Source: an uncultured Faecalibacterium sp. (lineage in GTDB: Bacteria > Bacillota > Clostridia > Oscillospirales > Ruminococcaceae). Taken from it: DNA of 64,000 nt. The stretch lies in NCBI GenBank assembly GCA_934561115.1, contig CAKTFS010000006.1, positions 1 through 64,000 on the forward strand, in the 5' to 3' direction. Shown here piece after piece: positions 15,487 through 23,745 of the stretch; the first letter of the stretch is position 1, and each line of letters opens with the position of its first letter. The notes below the pieces were generated by a model, which did no database searches, was not told the DNA's origin, and saw only the letters and a program-made list of their open reading frames with translations. The position numbers and the translations under genes are program-made.

Positions 15487-16767
15487 TTATTTTTCAGTAC
15501 AGCTCAGAAAAATGCCTGCCAGCAGTCCGGCAGCAGCCGGGAGCACCCAGCCAAAGCCCAGTGCCGCAAGCGGCAAGGCGTTGGCAAGGGCAGAAAGCGG
15601 GCCAAGCGGCAGCGCGGCAGCGATGCTCTGCACAGCGGTGCAGCCGATGCACAGCAGATAGACCCGGCGGCGCTGCTCCAGCCCGGGCACAAAGGAAAGT
15701 GCGACCAGCACAATGGCCACCGGGTACAGCGCGTTGAGCACCGGGACGGACAGGCGCAGGATCTCTGCCAGCCCTAAATTGGCGATCAGCATACTGGCAG
15801 CGGCAAAAAAGGCGGCAAGGGCAGGGTAGGGGATGCGGGGCAGCAGGGTGTGGAAATACTCTCCCACACAGGCGATCAGCCCCACACAGGTGTTGAAGCA
15901 GGCCAGCATAAAGATGGCCGCAAGGAGCACCAGCCCCGCCTTGCCGAACAGCCGCTCCGCCAGCACGGTCAGCACCTCGGCACCAGTGGCAAGGCCGGGC
16001 ACGGCGGCACCGGTCAGCGCTCCGGCGTGTCCCAGCATGGCGTAGACCGCCAGCAGCAGCCCGCCCGCCACAAGCCCGGCGCGGATGGCACTGCGCTGCA
16101 CGTCCTGCTCCCGGGCAACGCCCTGCGCCCGGATGTTCATGGCGATGACAGCGCCAAAGTTCAGCGCCGCAAGGGCGTCCATGGTCTGGTAGCCGTACAA
16201 TACGCCCTGTAACACAACAGCGGAACGATACGCATCGGTGGGTGTACCGTACTGCGCCGCCAGCGGGTGCAGCAGGCAGCCGCCGAACAGGATCAGAATC
16301 AGAACCAGCAGGCAGGGGCAGAGCAGTCTGCCCAGCCAGCGGGTGAGCCTGTCCGGGTGCAGCGCCACCAGAAAGGCCGCGCTGAAGAACAGCACAGAGT
16401 ACCCCAGCTGCAGCCCGGCGCTGCTGCCCAGCAGCGGGGTGAGCATGGCAAAGGAGGTGCTTGCAGTGCGCGGAATGGCCAGACACGGCCCGATGGACAG
16501 GTAGATCAAAATCATGAACACCTGCGCAAACACCGGATGCACCCGTCCGGCCAGCTTGTCCAGACCGTCAGCCCGTGCCACCGCGATGACCCCCGCGACC
16601 GGCAGACCCACGGCGCTGAGGGCGAGCCCCAGAAAGGCGGGCCAGAAGTCTACCCCCGCCTTTGCACCTAGATCGGGCGGGAAGATCAGGTTGCCCGCCC
16701 CAAAAAACATGGAAAATAACGTAAAACCGACAAGCAGCAGCTTGCGGCCCTTGAGTGCTTGTGTCAA
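15487..16767 (-). CDS. brnQ: Branched-chain amino acid:cation symporter BrnQ
   Basis: A 426-residue transporter of the LIVCS family with about twelve membrane segments, importing leucine, isoleucine and valine with sodium or protons. The opening LLLVGFTLFSMFFGAGNLIFPPDLG is diagnostic. The start codon is TTG at 16767, after a GAGGGG ribosome site. A sigma-A promoter (16848 to 16820) has a perfect 24-bp palindrome laid over its -10, so a dedicated repressor probably controls it. It is followed by the deformylase-like gene. Confidence 0.92.
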   Translation of the reverse strand: MTQALKGRKLLLVGFTLFSMFFGAGNLIFPPDLGAKAGVDFWPAFLGLALSAVGLPVAGVIAVARADGLDKLAGRVHPVFAQVFMILIYLSIGPCLAIPRTASTSFAMLTPLLGSSAGLQLGYSVLFFSAAFLVALHPDRLTRWLGRLLCPCLLVLILILFGGCLLHPLAAQYGTPTDAYRSAVVLQGVLYGYQTMDALAALNFGAVIAMNIRAQGVAREQDVQRSAIRAGLVAGGLLLAVYAMLGHAGALTGAAVPGLATGAEVLTVLAERLFGKAGLVLLAAIFMLACFNTCVGLIACVGEYFHTLLPRIPYPALAAFFAAASMLIANLGLAEILRLSVPVLNALYPVAIVLVALSFVPGLEQRRRVYLLCIGCTAVQSIAAALPLGPLSALANALPLAALGFGWVLPAAAGLLAGIFLSCTEK

Positions 16768-16812
16768 TACCGTCCCCTCTTTTCTGCGCCGATGCCAAGG
16801 TGCACCGTATAC

Positions 16813-16848
16813 TGCATCCAGTTTACACTGGATGCAAATTCATGTCAA
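16813..16848 (-). promoter_or_regulatory. brnQ promoter overlapped by a perfect palindrome
   Basis: TTGACA (16848-16843), 17 nt, TAAACT (16825-16820). The palindrome 16813-16836 has arms TGCATCCAGT and ACTGGATGCA around TTAC and covers the -10 and part of the spacer, as an operator would. Confidence 0.7.
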
Positions 16849-16935
16849 GCACGCAACGGTTGAATAAAAGTATATACAGCGCAAGCCGACCCGCCGCAGG
16901 TGGTGCACAGGTCATTCCCCTTTGCGGGGCGGTAT

Positions 16936-16948
16936 GGTATACTATACC
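16936..16948 (+). promoter_or_regulatory. Palindromic -10 region of the ABC permease/ATPase operon
   Basis: GGTATACTATACC is a perfect 13-nt palindrome containing TATACT, about 35 nt before the permease ATG. No good -35 is visible, so activator dependence or an operator is possible. Confidence 0.4.
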
Positions 16949-16977
16949 TTATAACAGGCAGGGGAAGAGGGCAGTTT

Positions 16978-17748
16978 ATGAAGCAGAACAAGCAGTTTTT
17001 CCGCCGTCTGCTGGCGGTGGCGTTCTGGCTGGCGGTCTGGCAGGCCGCAGCCATGGCCATCGGGCAGGAGGTGTTTTTGGTATCGCCGGTGCAGGCGCTG
17101 CGCACCTTGGTGCAGCTGCTGCCGAGGGTAGATTTCTGGCAGCGGGTGGGCTTTAGCTCCGGGCGCATTTTGCTGGGCTTTGTGCTGGGCGCAGTGGTCA
17201 GCGTGGTGCTGGCGGTGTGCGCCGCCCGGTGGAGCGCCGCCGATGCGCTGCTGGCTCCGGTGATGCAGCTGGTCAAGGCTACGCCGGTGGCAAGCTTTAT
17301 CATTCTGGCACTGGTCTGGGTGCGGGGCAGCGCCCTTTCGGTGCTTATCAGCTTTTTAATGGTGCTGCCGGTGCTGTACGGCGCGGTGCGCACAGGCATT
17401 GCCGGGGCGGACGTGCAGCTGCTGGAGATGGCAGCGGTGTTCCGTCTGCCGCCGGGTCGCTGTCTGCGGGCGATCTGGCTGCCGGCGGTGCTGCCGGCCT
17501 TCCGGCAGGGGTGCAGCGTGGCGCTGGGCATCTGCTGGAAAAGCGGTGTGGCAGCTGAGGTCATCGGTCTGCCCAATGGCAGCATCGGCGATGCACTCTA
17601 CCGCGCTAAGATCACCCTTTCCACGGGGGAACTGTTTGCGTGGACCTTTGTTATCATCCTGCTGAGCGCAGGCTTTGAAAAGCTGTTCCTGTTTGCGCTG
17701 GATAAGGCCGTGGGCGCAGTGCTGGGAGAGGAGGGGGCAAAATGCTGA
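16978..17748 (+). CDS. ABC transporter permease (SsuC/TauC/ThiX-like)
   Basis: A 256-residue membrane protein with about six hydrophobic segments and a binding-protein-dependent permease loop around LEMAAVFRLPPGRCLRAIWLPAVLP (near residues 150-175). The family includes importers of sulfonates, taurine, nitrate and thiamine precursors. The ATG at 16978 follows GGGGAAGAGGG; the longer frame from 16900 is not supported. It overlaps the ATPase gene by 7 nt. No substrate-binding protein gene is next to the pair, so the cargo is not known. Confidence 0.85.
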   Translation: MKQNKQFFRRLLAVAFWLAVWQAAAMAIGQEVFLVSPVQALRTLVQLLPRVDFWQRVGFSSGRILLGFVLGAVVSVVLAVCAARWSAADALLAPVMQLVKATPVASFIILALVWVRGSALSVLISFLMVLPVLYGAVRTGIAGADVQLLEMAAVFRLPPGRCLRAIWLPAVLPAFRQGCSVALGICWKSGVAAEVIGLPNGSIGDALYRAKITLSTGELFAWTFVIILLSAGFEKLFLFALDKAVGAVLGEEGAKC

Positions 17749-18326
17749 AACTTCAACACCTGACAAAGCGGTTCGGCGCAGTGCCGCTCTTCACCGACCT
17801 GTGCATGGAGGTGGACGCCCCCGTGGTGCTGTGGGCACCCAGCGGCTGGGGCAAGACCACCCTGCTGCGCATCCTGATGGGGCTGGAACGCCCCACCGCC
17901 GGCAGCGTGGAGGGCGTGGGCCGGGTGGCGGCGGTCTTTCAGGAGGACCGCCTTTGTCCCCAGCTGAACGCGGTGCAGAACGTCACTTTGGTGCTGCCGG
18001 ACACGGAAAACCAGTACAAAGAGCAAATTATAAGTGATTTTCAACAGCTTGGAATGGATATTGCCGCCTTGCAGCTGCCTGCCCGCAAACTTTCCGGCGG
18101 GCAAAAGCGGCGGGTGGCGCTGCTGCGGGCGCTGTGGGCCTCCAGCGACACCCTGCTATTGGACGAGCCCTTTACCGGCATGGACCCGGATACCTTGCAG
18201 CGGGCAGCGGCGCTGCTGCGGCAGCGCTGCGCGGGCAAACCGGTGCTGTTGGCCACCCACGATGAAAGCGCCATCCGCGCCCTTGGCTGGCCGGTGGTGG
18301 AACTGGAAAAGCTGGGACGTTCTTGA
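17742..18326 (+). CDS. ABC transporter ATP-binding protein (short)
   Basis: At 194 residues this ATPase is shorter than the usual 230-260 of the SsuB/TauB/ThiZ group but has all motifs: Walker A APSGWGKTT near residue 30, Q-loop FQEDRL, signature LSGGQKRRVALLRAL, Walker B LLLDEPF and a switch histidine in LATHDE. It overlaps the permease gene and surely powers it. The stop codon abuts a family A repeat (A8). Confidence 0.88.
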   Translation: MLKLQHLTKRFGAVPLFTDLCMEVDAPVVLWAPSGWGKTTLLRILMGLERPTAGSVEGVGRVAAVFQEDRLCPQLNAVQNVTLVLPDTENQYKEQIISDFQQLGMDIAALQLPARKLSGGQKRRVALLRALWASSDTLLLDEPFTGMDPDTLQRAAALLRQRCAGKPVLLATHDESAIRALGWPVVELEKLGRS

Positions 18327-18420
18327 ATGCCCTCCGCTTTGCTCTGGGCATCATTTAAGGAATTTTTGTTTTTTAAATATGGCTTTTGTCGCGCTCTGCG
18401 GAGCGCGACAAAAGCTGCTT
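18327..18420 (-). repeat. Family A twin-hairpin repeat, copy A8 (inverted)
   Basis: Hairpin 2 is ATGCCC/GGGCAT (18327-18351). Hairpin 1 (18382-18415) has a perfect 14-bp stem and loop CTGCGG. It starts at the ATPase stop codon and is joined to family B copy B1. Confidence 0.7.
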
Positions 18421-18424
18421 GTTT

Positions 18425-18521
18425 TATAGCAATTCAACTTTTTAATGCAACAGCAACAGCGTTGAATTGCATATCGCAAATATGCTGTTTGAATGTTGCA
18501 CTAATTTCTTGACTTGCGATA
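18425..18521 (+). repeat. Family B two-stem element, copy B1
   Basis: Stem 1 GCAATTCAAC/GTTGAATTGC (18429-18438 with 18461-18470) encloses TTTTTAATGCAACAGCAACAGC-type sequence. Stem 2 pairs TATCGCAA (18472-18479) with TTGCGATA (18514-18521). Confidence 0.7.
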
Positions 18522-18530
18522 AAATTACCT

Positions 18531-18570
18531 AAAAAGCAAGGACGAGCAGCCCGCGGGCTGCTCGTCCTTG
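18531..18570 (-). terminator. Terminator of the RodA-like gene
   Basis: A perfect 17-bp stem (CAAGGACGAGCAGCCCG arm) with GCTTTTT on the minus strand side. Confidence 0.8.
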
Positions 18571-18575
18571 TATTC

Positions 18576-19802
18576 TTATCCAAACAGGCTTTTGGTGTTG
18601 TGAGAGTATACAGACAGGACTAATCCGACACAGATATACAGCATGAGCACCGAGCTGCCGCCGGCAGAGTAGAAAGGCAGGGTGACGCCGATGACCGGCA
18701 GCACCCGCAGGTTCATGCCCACGTTCACGGCGATCTGTGCCATCAGGGCACCGCCGATACCGGCGCAGATGTAGCTGCCCAGCAGATCTGCGCTGCGGGC
18801 ACCGGTGGCAAAGGTCTTGATCACCAGCGCCAGCAGAACGCCCAGCACCACGCAGCAGCCCACAAAGCCCGCCACGTTGCCGATCCAGCTGAGGATGAAG
18901 TCGTTGTGGGCGTTGGGCACGCTGTAATACCGGCCGCTGAACAGGCCGTTGCCGAAGATGCCGCCGGAGCCCAGCGCGATCTCGCCGCGCTGCTGCTGGT
19001 AGATGATGTTCTTCCACACCGTCTCGCTGGGGGCCCAGCCGGTGGTGTTTTCCGGGTCCAGCACCGCCAGAATGCGGTACCACTGGTACCCCTTGCCGAT
19101 CTTATCGCTGAAAAAGGCAAAGGCCACCGCCACGGCAGCACCCGCCGCCGCAAAGGCCGCAAAGATATACTTCCAGCTCAGCCCTGCCGCAAACATCATG
19201 CAGCAGCCGATGATGCCGTAGATGATGGCGGTGCCGTCGTCGCCCTGCACATGGATGATGGCAATGGGCACCAGCAGGTGCAGCAGCAGCTTTGCCAGCT
19301 CCTTTGGCTCGTTGATGCGGCTGCGCACGTTGTTCAGGTGCATGGCAAAGGTCAGGATAAAGCTGATCTTTGCCAGCTCTGTGGGCTGAAAGGTAAAGCC
19401 GCCCAGCTTGTACCAAGAGTAGTTGTCGGTGTCACCGGCGTTGTAGCCGATGGTCAGCGGGCCGATGGAGACGTTGCGGATGACCAGCGTGGGCAGCACC
19501 AGACCCCACGTCAGGGCAACGTGCACCGGCCACACCTTTACAAGGCTGCGGTAATCCACGCAGGAGAGCAGCAGTGCGATCACGATGCCAATGGCGGCAG
19601 CGCCCGCCTGCACCAGTGCGCGGCGGTAGTCGCCGATGCCGATGATGGCACCGGTCACCTCGTCGGTGGCAAAACCATTGCCCTGCTTGGCTGCCCACGA
19701 GGACAGCGCCAGCACCGCCATGACACTGCTGAAAATGCACAGCAGCAGATACATCTTATCGGTGCGCTTAAAATATTGTCGAATGCTATCCAAGGAAAGC
19801 AC
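18576..19802 (-). CDS. rodA: SEDS-family cell wall polymerase (RodA/FtsW)
   Basis: A 408-residue polytopic protein of the SEDS family, the glycosyltransferases that polymerise lipid II with a class B PBP. Visible blocks include GGFTFQPTELAKISFILTFA, DDGTAIIYGIIGCCMMF, GSGGIFGNGLFSGRYY, HNDFILSWIGN and the end motif VIGVTLPFYSAGGSSVLMLYICVG (split here by family spacing). It has about ten membrane segments. The start is a GTG at 19802 or an internal TTG; the ribosome site is weak, so the N terminus is uncertain. Monocistronic with its own terminator. RodA is favoured over FtsW/SpoVE because no division genes are nearby, but this is not certain. Confidence 0.85.
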   Translation of the reverse strand: MLSLDSIRQYFKRTDKMYLLLCIFSSVMAVLALSSWAAKQGNGFATDEVTGAIIGIGDYRRALVQAGAAAIGIVIALLLSCVDYRSLVKVWPVHVALTWGLVLPTLVIRNVSIGPLTIGYNAGDTDNYSWYKLGGFTFQPTELAKISFILTFAMHLNNVRSRINEPKELAKLLLHLLVPIAIIHVQGDDGTAIIYGIIGCCMMFAAGLSWKYIFAAFAAAGAAVAVAFAFFSDKIGKGYQWYRILAVLDPENTTGWAPSETVWKNIIYQQQRGEIALGSGGIFGNGLFSGRYYSVPNAHNDFILSWIGNVAGFVGCCVVLGVLLALVIKTFATGARSADLLGSYICAGIGGALMAQIAVNVGMNLRVLPVIGVTLPFYSAGGSSVLMLYICVGLVLSVYSHNTKSLFG

Positions 19803-19939
19803 CGCCTTTCGTCAGAACAGTCTGCCGGGGCGTGCCTGCGTACAGGCGATAAAAACCCAGCATATCGCTATTATACACAAATCCCTGCGCCAATGCAATG
19901 CGCCGGGTGTGACGGAATGGTAAAACATTGCCGGGAAGC

Positions 19940-19968
19940 TTGACAAAGCCCCGGCGGCATCCTACAAT
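19940..19968 (+). promoter_or_regulatory. Promoter of the secreted peptidase-like gene
   Basis: TTGACA, a 17-nt spacer, TACAAT: close to consensus, about 70 bp before the ATG. Confidence 0.8.
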
Positions 19969-20039
19969 GAACCTGTGGACGCCACCTTGCGTACAACAGC
20001 CCCGGCAGTGTGCCGGGGGAGAGGAACGGAAAAGAAGAA

Positions 20040-21248
20040 ATGGAACATACAGTTTATCGCCGCCTGCTCAGTGCAGTGTGCGCCATTGCGCTGGCCTTTA
20101 CGGCAGTGTGCCCGGCAGTGGCCGCCGCACCGGAGGAGACCACCGGCACCCCCCAGACCCTGACCGCCTCTGAGGTGCAGGAGATGCAGCAGACGGATGC
20201 CGCCGTCACCGCCCTGACCGACAGCGCCGCCTACGCCGGAATGTCGGAGGCAGAGCGTCAGGCTGCTGCGCTGGCGCAGCTGGACGCGCTGGCAGCGCAG
20301 GGTCTTGTAAAAAAGGACAGCATCTATGTGGATGCAGAAAACGGCATGGTAAGCTTTGCTTACAGCTGCGGCGCACTGGGCGGCATCCTGCTCACCGACA
20401 CCGAAAGCGAGGCGGACGCCGCCCTGCCCGGGCCGGAGATGGAGGACATTCCCACACTGCTCGCCGCCGAAAACGGCACGGTGGGCAATGCGGTCATCTA
20501 CTATGCCTTTGATAACGGGGTCAACAGCAACCGCTACCCCTACTATTCTTATATGAAGGACTACTGGAACGGCTCCGGGCTGGACACCCGTCTGGACATG
20601 ATGGTGACCGTCTCCGACCTGAAGCGGATGGCAGACTACGATCTTGCCATCCTCAGTGCCCATGGCGCGTACTATACCTATGAATACGGCTGGCTGTGGA
20701 AAAAGCAGGCCACCGCGCCCATCCTTCTGCTGCTGGAAAAATCTGATTTCTGGAACGACCTGCGCTACGGCATGGATCTGCTCAGCCACCGGGTCATCAA
20801 GGTGAACGGCTGCTACGCCGTCACCGGAGACTTTTTCAGCAACGCCTACCGGGGCGGCAAGCTGAACGGCACCATCGTGTTCTCGGAGACCTGCGAGTTC
20901 TACGGCCGCAGCGGTCATGTAAACACCGCCCTTTCGGACGGGCTGCTCTCCGGCGGGGCAGCAGCTGTGGCGGGTTTTGTAAACAACGTGTACAGCGTGT
21001 ACTCCCGCAGTATGCTGTGGGCGACGGTGAACCGCCTGATCGAGGGCGAGACCCTGCAGCAGGCCATTGATTACAGCCTTGAGGTCTACGGCGAAAACGA
21101 CATCGTGTGGTACCTCAACCAGAACACCGGGCGGCGACCCCACCCGGCGGCGTCCTACCCCATCATTCAGGGCGACGCCGCTGCCCGGCTCACCGCGCCC
21201 GGCACGGCAACGAACGGCACAGCAGAGCAGACCCCTGCCGCCGCCTGA
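20040..21248 (+). CDS. Secreted protein, putative clan CD (caspase-like) cysteine peptidase
   Basis: A 402-residue protein with a signal peptide (residues 1 to about 30, ending AVAAA). The core shows a strand then SAHG (His208) and 77 residues later a strand TIVFSETC (Cys285). A His-Gly after one hydrophobic strand and a Cys after another is the catalytic layout of gingipain, clostripain and CHAT-type peptidases. The C terminus is Ala/Thr-rich with no sortase motif. ATG at 20040 is preferred over a GTG at 20010. It has its own strong promoter and terminator. The peptidase assignment is inference from motif spacing; an inactive relative or an unknown fold is possible. Confidence 0.6.
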   Translation: MEHTVYRRLLSAVCAIALAFTAVCPAVAAAPEETTGTPQTLTASEVQEMQQTDAAVTALTDSAAYAGMSEAERQAAALAQLDALAAQGLVKKDSIYVDAENGMVSFAYSCGALGGILLTDTESEADAALPGPEMEDIPTLLAAENGTVGNAVIYYAFDNGVNSNRYPYYSYMKDYWNGSGLDTRLDMMVTVSDLKRMADYDLAILSAHGAYYTYEYGWLWKKQATAPILLLLEKSDFWNDLRYGMDLLSHRVIKVNGCYAVTGDFFSNAYRGGKLNGTIVFSETCEFYGRSGHVNTALSDGLLSGGAAAVAGFVNNVYSVYSRSMLWATVNRLIEGETLQQAIDYSLEVYGENDIVWYLNQNTGRRPHPAASYPIIQGDAAARLTAPGTATNGTAEQTPAAA

Positions 21249-21282
21249 CCATTGCACTTTTGTGTGTTTTATATTATACTTA

Positions 21283-21315
21283 GGGATGGCAGAGTATCTG
21301 CCATCCCTTTTTTGA
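21283..21315 (+). terminator. Terminator after the secreted peptidase-like gene
   Basis: GGGATGGCAGA pairs with TCTGCCATCCC, followed by TTTTTT. Confidence 0.85.
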
Positions 21316-21333
21316 AACGATGAGGTAACCTTC

Positions 21334-21759
21334 ATGTCAGAATATATCACCCATTCCCGCGCCGAGACGGTGGCGCTGGGCAAGCGGATGGCCGCTGTGC
21401 TGGCCCCCGGGGCGCTGATCGCCTTTACCGGCGGTCTGGGCGCGGGCAAGACCGCCTTTACCGAGGGTCTTGCCGAGGGTCTGGGCTGCACCGACCCGGT
21501 GTCCAGCCCCACCTTTGCCATCGTGAACTACTACCGTGGCCCGCGTCCGCTGGCGCACTTTGACCTGTACCGCATCTCTACCGAAAACGATCTGTGTGCG
21601 GCAGGCTTCTACGATTATCTGGATCAGGGCGCTGTGGTGGCGGCAGAGTGGAGCGAAAACTTTGCCGACCTGCTGGCGCTGGAAAACCCCATCCGGGTGA
21701 ACATCGAACGTCTGGACGATACCACCCGCAGGATCACCATTGAGGGGGTGACGGTATGA
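21334..21759 (+). CDS. tsaE: tRNA threonylcarbamoyladenosine biosynthesis ATPase TsaE
   Basis: A 141-residue P-loop protein with Walker A FTGGLGAGKTAFTEG near residue 35, then SSPTFAIVNYY and LAHFDLYRI. TsaE is the ATPase that resets the TsaB-TsaD complex making the t6A base at tRNA position 37. Its stop overlaps the tsaB start (ATGA-type), a common pairing. GAGGT precedes the ATG. Confidence 0.95.
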   Translation: MSEYITHSRAETVALGKRMAAVLAPGALIAFTGGLGAGKTAFTEGLAEGLGCTDPVSSPTFAIVNYYRGPRPLAHFDLYRISTENDLCAAGFYDYLDQGAVVAAEWSENFADLLALENPIRVNIERLDDTTRRITIEGVTV

Positions 21760-22466
21760 ATATTCTGGCCGTGGATACGGCGGGCAAGACCGCCGGTGTG
21801 GCTCTGCTGCAGGACGACCGCCTGCTGTACGAGGTATATCTGGACGGCGGCATGACCCACAGCGAAACGCTGATGCCCATGATCGACACCTGCTTAAAGA
21901 TGTGCGGGCTGACCTGCGCGGACATCGACCTGTACGCCGTCAACGCAGGCCCGGGCAGCTTTACCGGCCTGCGCATCGGGCTGGCCGCCGTCAAGGGTCT
22001 GGCCTTCCCGCGCGAGACCTTGTGCGCACCGGTCTCTACCCTGGAAGCGCTGGCCACTGCCCACACTGGCGAGGGTACGGTGCTCTGCGCACTGGACGCC
22101 CGCCGCGCACAGGTTTACAGCGCAGCTTTCGACCTTGCCACCCACGCCCGCCTGCTGGAGGATGACGCCCGGGCGGTGACAGATCTGGCGGATTTTGTAG
22201 AAAATTGCAAAAAGCCCCTGTTTTTTGTTGGTGATGGCGCAGGTCTGTGCTATAATAAATACAGCAATGTACCGGGCGTGCTGCAAACACCCCCGGCGCT
22301 GCGGGGCGGCCGTGCCGCTGCCGTAGCACTTGTGGCAAAGCAGATGGCCGCAGCCGGGCAGGCTGTGCTGCCGGAGGCGCTGCTGCCGGACTACCACCGC
22401 CTCAGTCAGGCGGAGCGGGAGCGGGCGGAGCGTCTGGCTGCCGAAGCCGCAGCAAACAAACAATAA
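21756..22466 (+). CDS. tsaB: tRNA threonylcarbamoyladenosine biosynthesis protein TsaB
   Basis: A 236-residue ASKHA-fold protein beginning MNILAVDTAGKTAGVALL, followed by THSETLMPMID and the conserved NAGPGSFTGLRIGLAAVKGLA. It is the non-catalytic partner of TsaD in t6A synthesis. It overlaps tsaE by 4 nt, so the two are translationally coupled. rpiB follows after 41 bp. The usual third gene (rimI or tsaD) is absent here. Confidence 0.95.
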   Translation: MNILAVDTAGKTAGVALLQDDRLLYEVYLDGGMTHSETLMPMIDTCLKMCGLTCADIDLYAVNAGPGSFTGLRIGLAAVKGLAFPRETLCAPVSTLEALATAHTGEGTVLCALDARRAQVYSAAFDLATHARLLEDDARAVTDLADFVENCKKPLFFVGDGAGLCYNKYSNVPGVLQTPPALRGGRAAAVALVAKQMAAAGQAVLPEALLPDYHRLSQAERERAERLAAEAAANKQ

Positions 22467-22507
22467 AAGCGGAACTGTGACCACTCACAGGGAAAGGACG
22501 TTTTTCC

Positions 22508-22954
22508 ATGGCAAAACCCATCGCACTTGCCGCCGACCACGGCGGATTTGAACTGAAAGAGGCTGTCAAGGCACATCTGGAAGAGCTTGGTCTGGAGTAT
22601 ATCGACTTTGGCACCCACAGCACCGACAGCGTGGACTACCCCGATATGGCTGTGCCTGCCTGTGACGCAGTGGTGAGCGGCCAGTGCGAAAAGGCACTGC
22701 TGTTCTGCGGCACCGGTGTGGGCATCAGCATGGCAGCCAATAAGATCAAGGGCATCCGCGCCTGCTGCTGCTCCGACAGCTTCAGCTGCGAGTATACCCG
22801 CCGCCACAACGACGCCAACGCCCTGTGCATGGGCGGCCGCGTAGTGGGCGCAGGCCTTGCCTGCCAGCTGGTGGACATCTTCCTGAACACCCAGTTTGAG
22901 GGCGGCCGTCATCAGCGCCGCATCGACAAGCTGACCGCACTGGAAAACCGCTGA
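22508..22954 (+). CDS. rpiB: Ribose 5-phosphate isomerase B
   Basis: A 148-residue member of the RpiB/LacA/LacB family. The N terminus IALAADHGGFELKEAVKAHL and the active-site loop LFCGTGVGISMAANKIKGIRA (with the catalytic cysteine) are clear, as is the HNDANALCMGGR block. It interconverts ribose and ribulose 5-phosphates in the pentose phosphate pathway. It probably belongs to the tsaE-tsaB unit. AAAGGA lies upstream of the ATG. Confidence 0.93.
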   Translation: MAKPIALAADHGGFELKEAVKAHLEELGLEYIDFGTHSTDSVDYPDMAVPACDAVVSGQCEKALLFCGTGVGISMAANKIKGIRACCCSDSFSCEYTRRHNDANALCMGGRVVGAGLACQLVDIFLNTQFEGGRHQRRIDKLTALENR

Positions 22955-22969
22955 TTGAAATTTTTATAA

Positions 22970-23008
22970 TTTTACAGAGAAGCTTGCACTGCAAGCTTCT
23001 CTGTAAAA
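22970..23008 (+). other. Perfect 18-bp hairpin in the rpiB-upp gap
   Basis: TTTTACAGAGAAGCTTGC pairs exactly with its partner around the loop ACT. No clear T run follows on the plus strand, so it may act in mRNA 3' processing or stability rather than as a standard terminator. Confidence 0.6.
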
Positions 23009-23061
23009 AATCCTTCAAGTACCCGATAGAATGTTCTATATAAATTAAGGAGCGTGTTTTT

Positions 23062-23688
23062 ATGACCCCGATGATCGTTGAACATCCGCTGCTGCAGCAT
23101 AAGATCAGCCTGCTGCGCAACAAACAGACCGGCACCAAGGAGTTCCGTGACCTCGTTGGCGAGATCGCAACTCTGCTGTGCTACGAGGCTACCCGCGATC
23201 TGCCGCTGGAAGAGGTGGAGATCGAGACTCCCATCACCATGGCAAAGACCAAGGTGCTGGCAGGCCGCAAGCTGGCTCTGGTGCCCATCCTGCGCGCCGG
23301 CATGGGTATGCTGGACGGCATGCTGACCCTGCTGCCCGCTGCTAAGGTCGGCTTCATCGGCCTGTACCGCGACGAAAAGACCCTGCAGCCTGTGGAGTAC
23401 TTCTGCAAGCTGCCGCAGGATATCGCTGAGCGCGACGTTCTGGTGCTGGATCCCATGCTGGCTACCGGCGGCAGCGCCATCGACGCCATCACCCAGATCA
23501 AGAAGCACGGCGCAAAGCGCATCAAGTTCATCGGTCTGCTGGGCGCACCGGAGGGCATCAAGGCTCTGCACGAGGCACACCCCGATGTGGACATCTATCT
23601 GGGCGCACAGGACGACTGCCTGAACGAGAATGGCTACATCGTACCCGGTCTGGGCGATGCAGGCGACCGTATCTACGGCACCAAATAA
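23062..23688 (+). CDS. upp: Uracil phosphoribosyltransferase
   Basis: A 208-residue enzyme of pyrimidine salvage converting uracil and PRPP to UMP. It opens [18 protein letters not shown] and has the PRPP loop [16 protein letters not shown] and the uracil-binding end [21 protein letters not shown] precedes the ATG. Codon use is biased as in a highly expressed gene. It is flanked by a hairpin upstream and a strong terminator downstream. Confidence 0.97.
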   Translation: MTPMIVEHPLLQHKISLLRNKQTGTKEFRDLVGEIATLLCYEATRDLPLEEVEIETPITMAKTKVLAGRKLALVPILRAGMGMLDGMLTLLPAAKVGFIGLYRDEKTLQPVEYFCKLPQDIAERDVLVLDPMLATGGSAIDAITQIKKHGAKRIKFIGLLGAPEGIKALHEAHPDVDIYLGAQDDCLNENGYIVPGLGDAGDRIYGTK

Positions 23689-23704
23689 AAACATATCTAT
23701 AAAA

Positions 23705-23744
23705 AACAATGCCGGAGCGTTGATGCTCCGGCATTGTTTTTTTT
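23705..23744. terminator. Bidirectional terminator between upp and the MATE gene
   Basis: AACAATGCCGGAGC pairs with GCTCCGGCATTGTT; eight T follow on plus and A/T-rich sequence on minus. The two genes converge here. Confidence 0.85.
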
Positions 23745-23745
23745 C

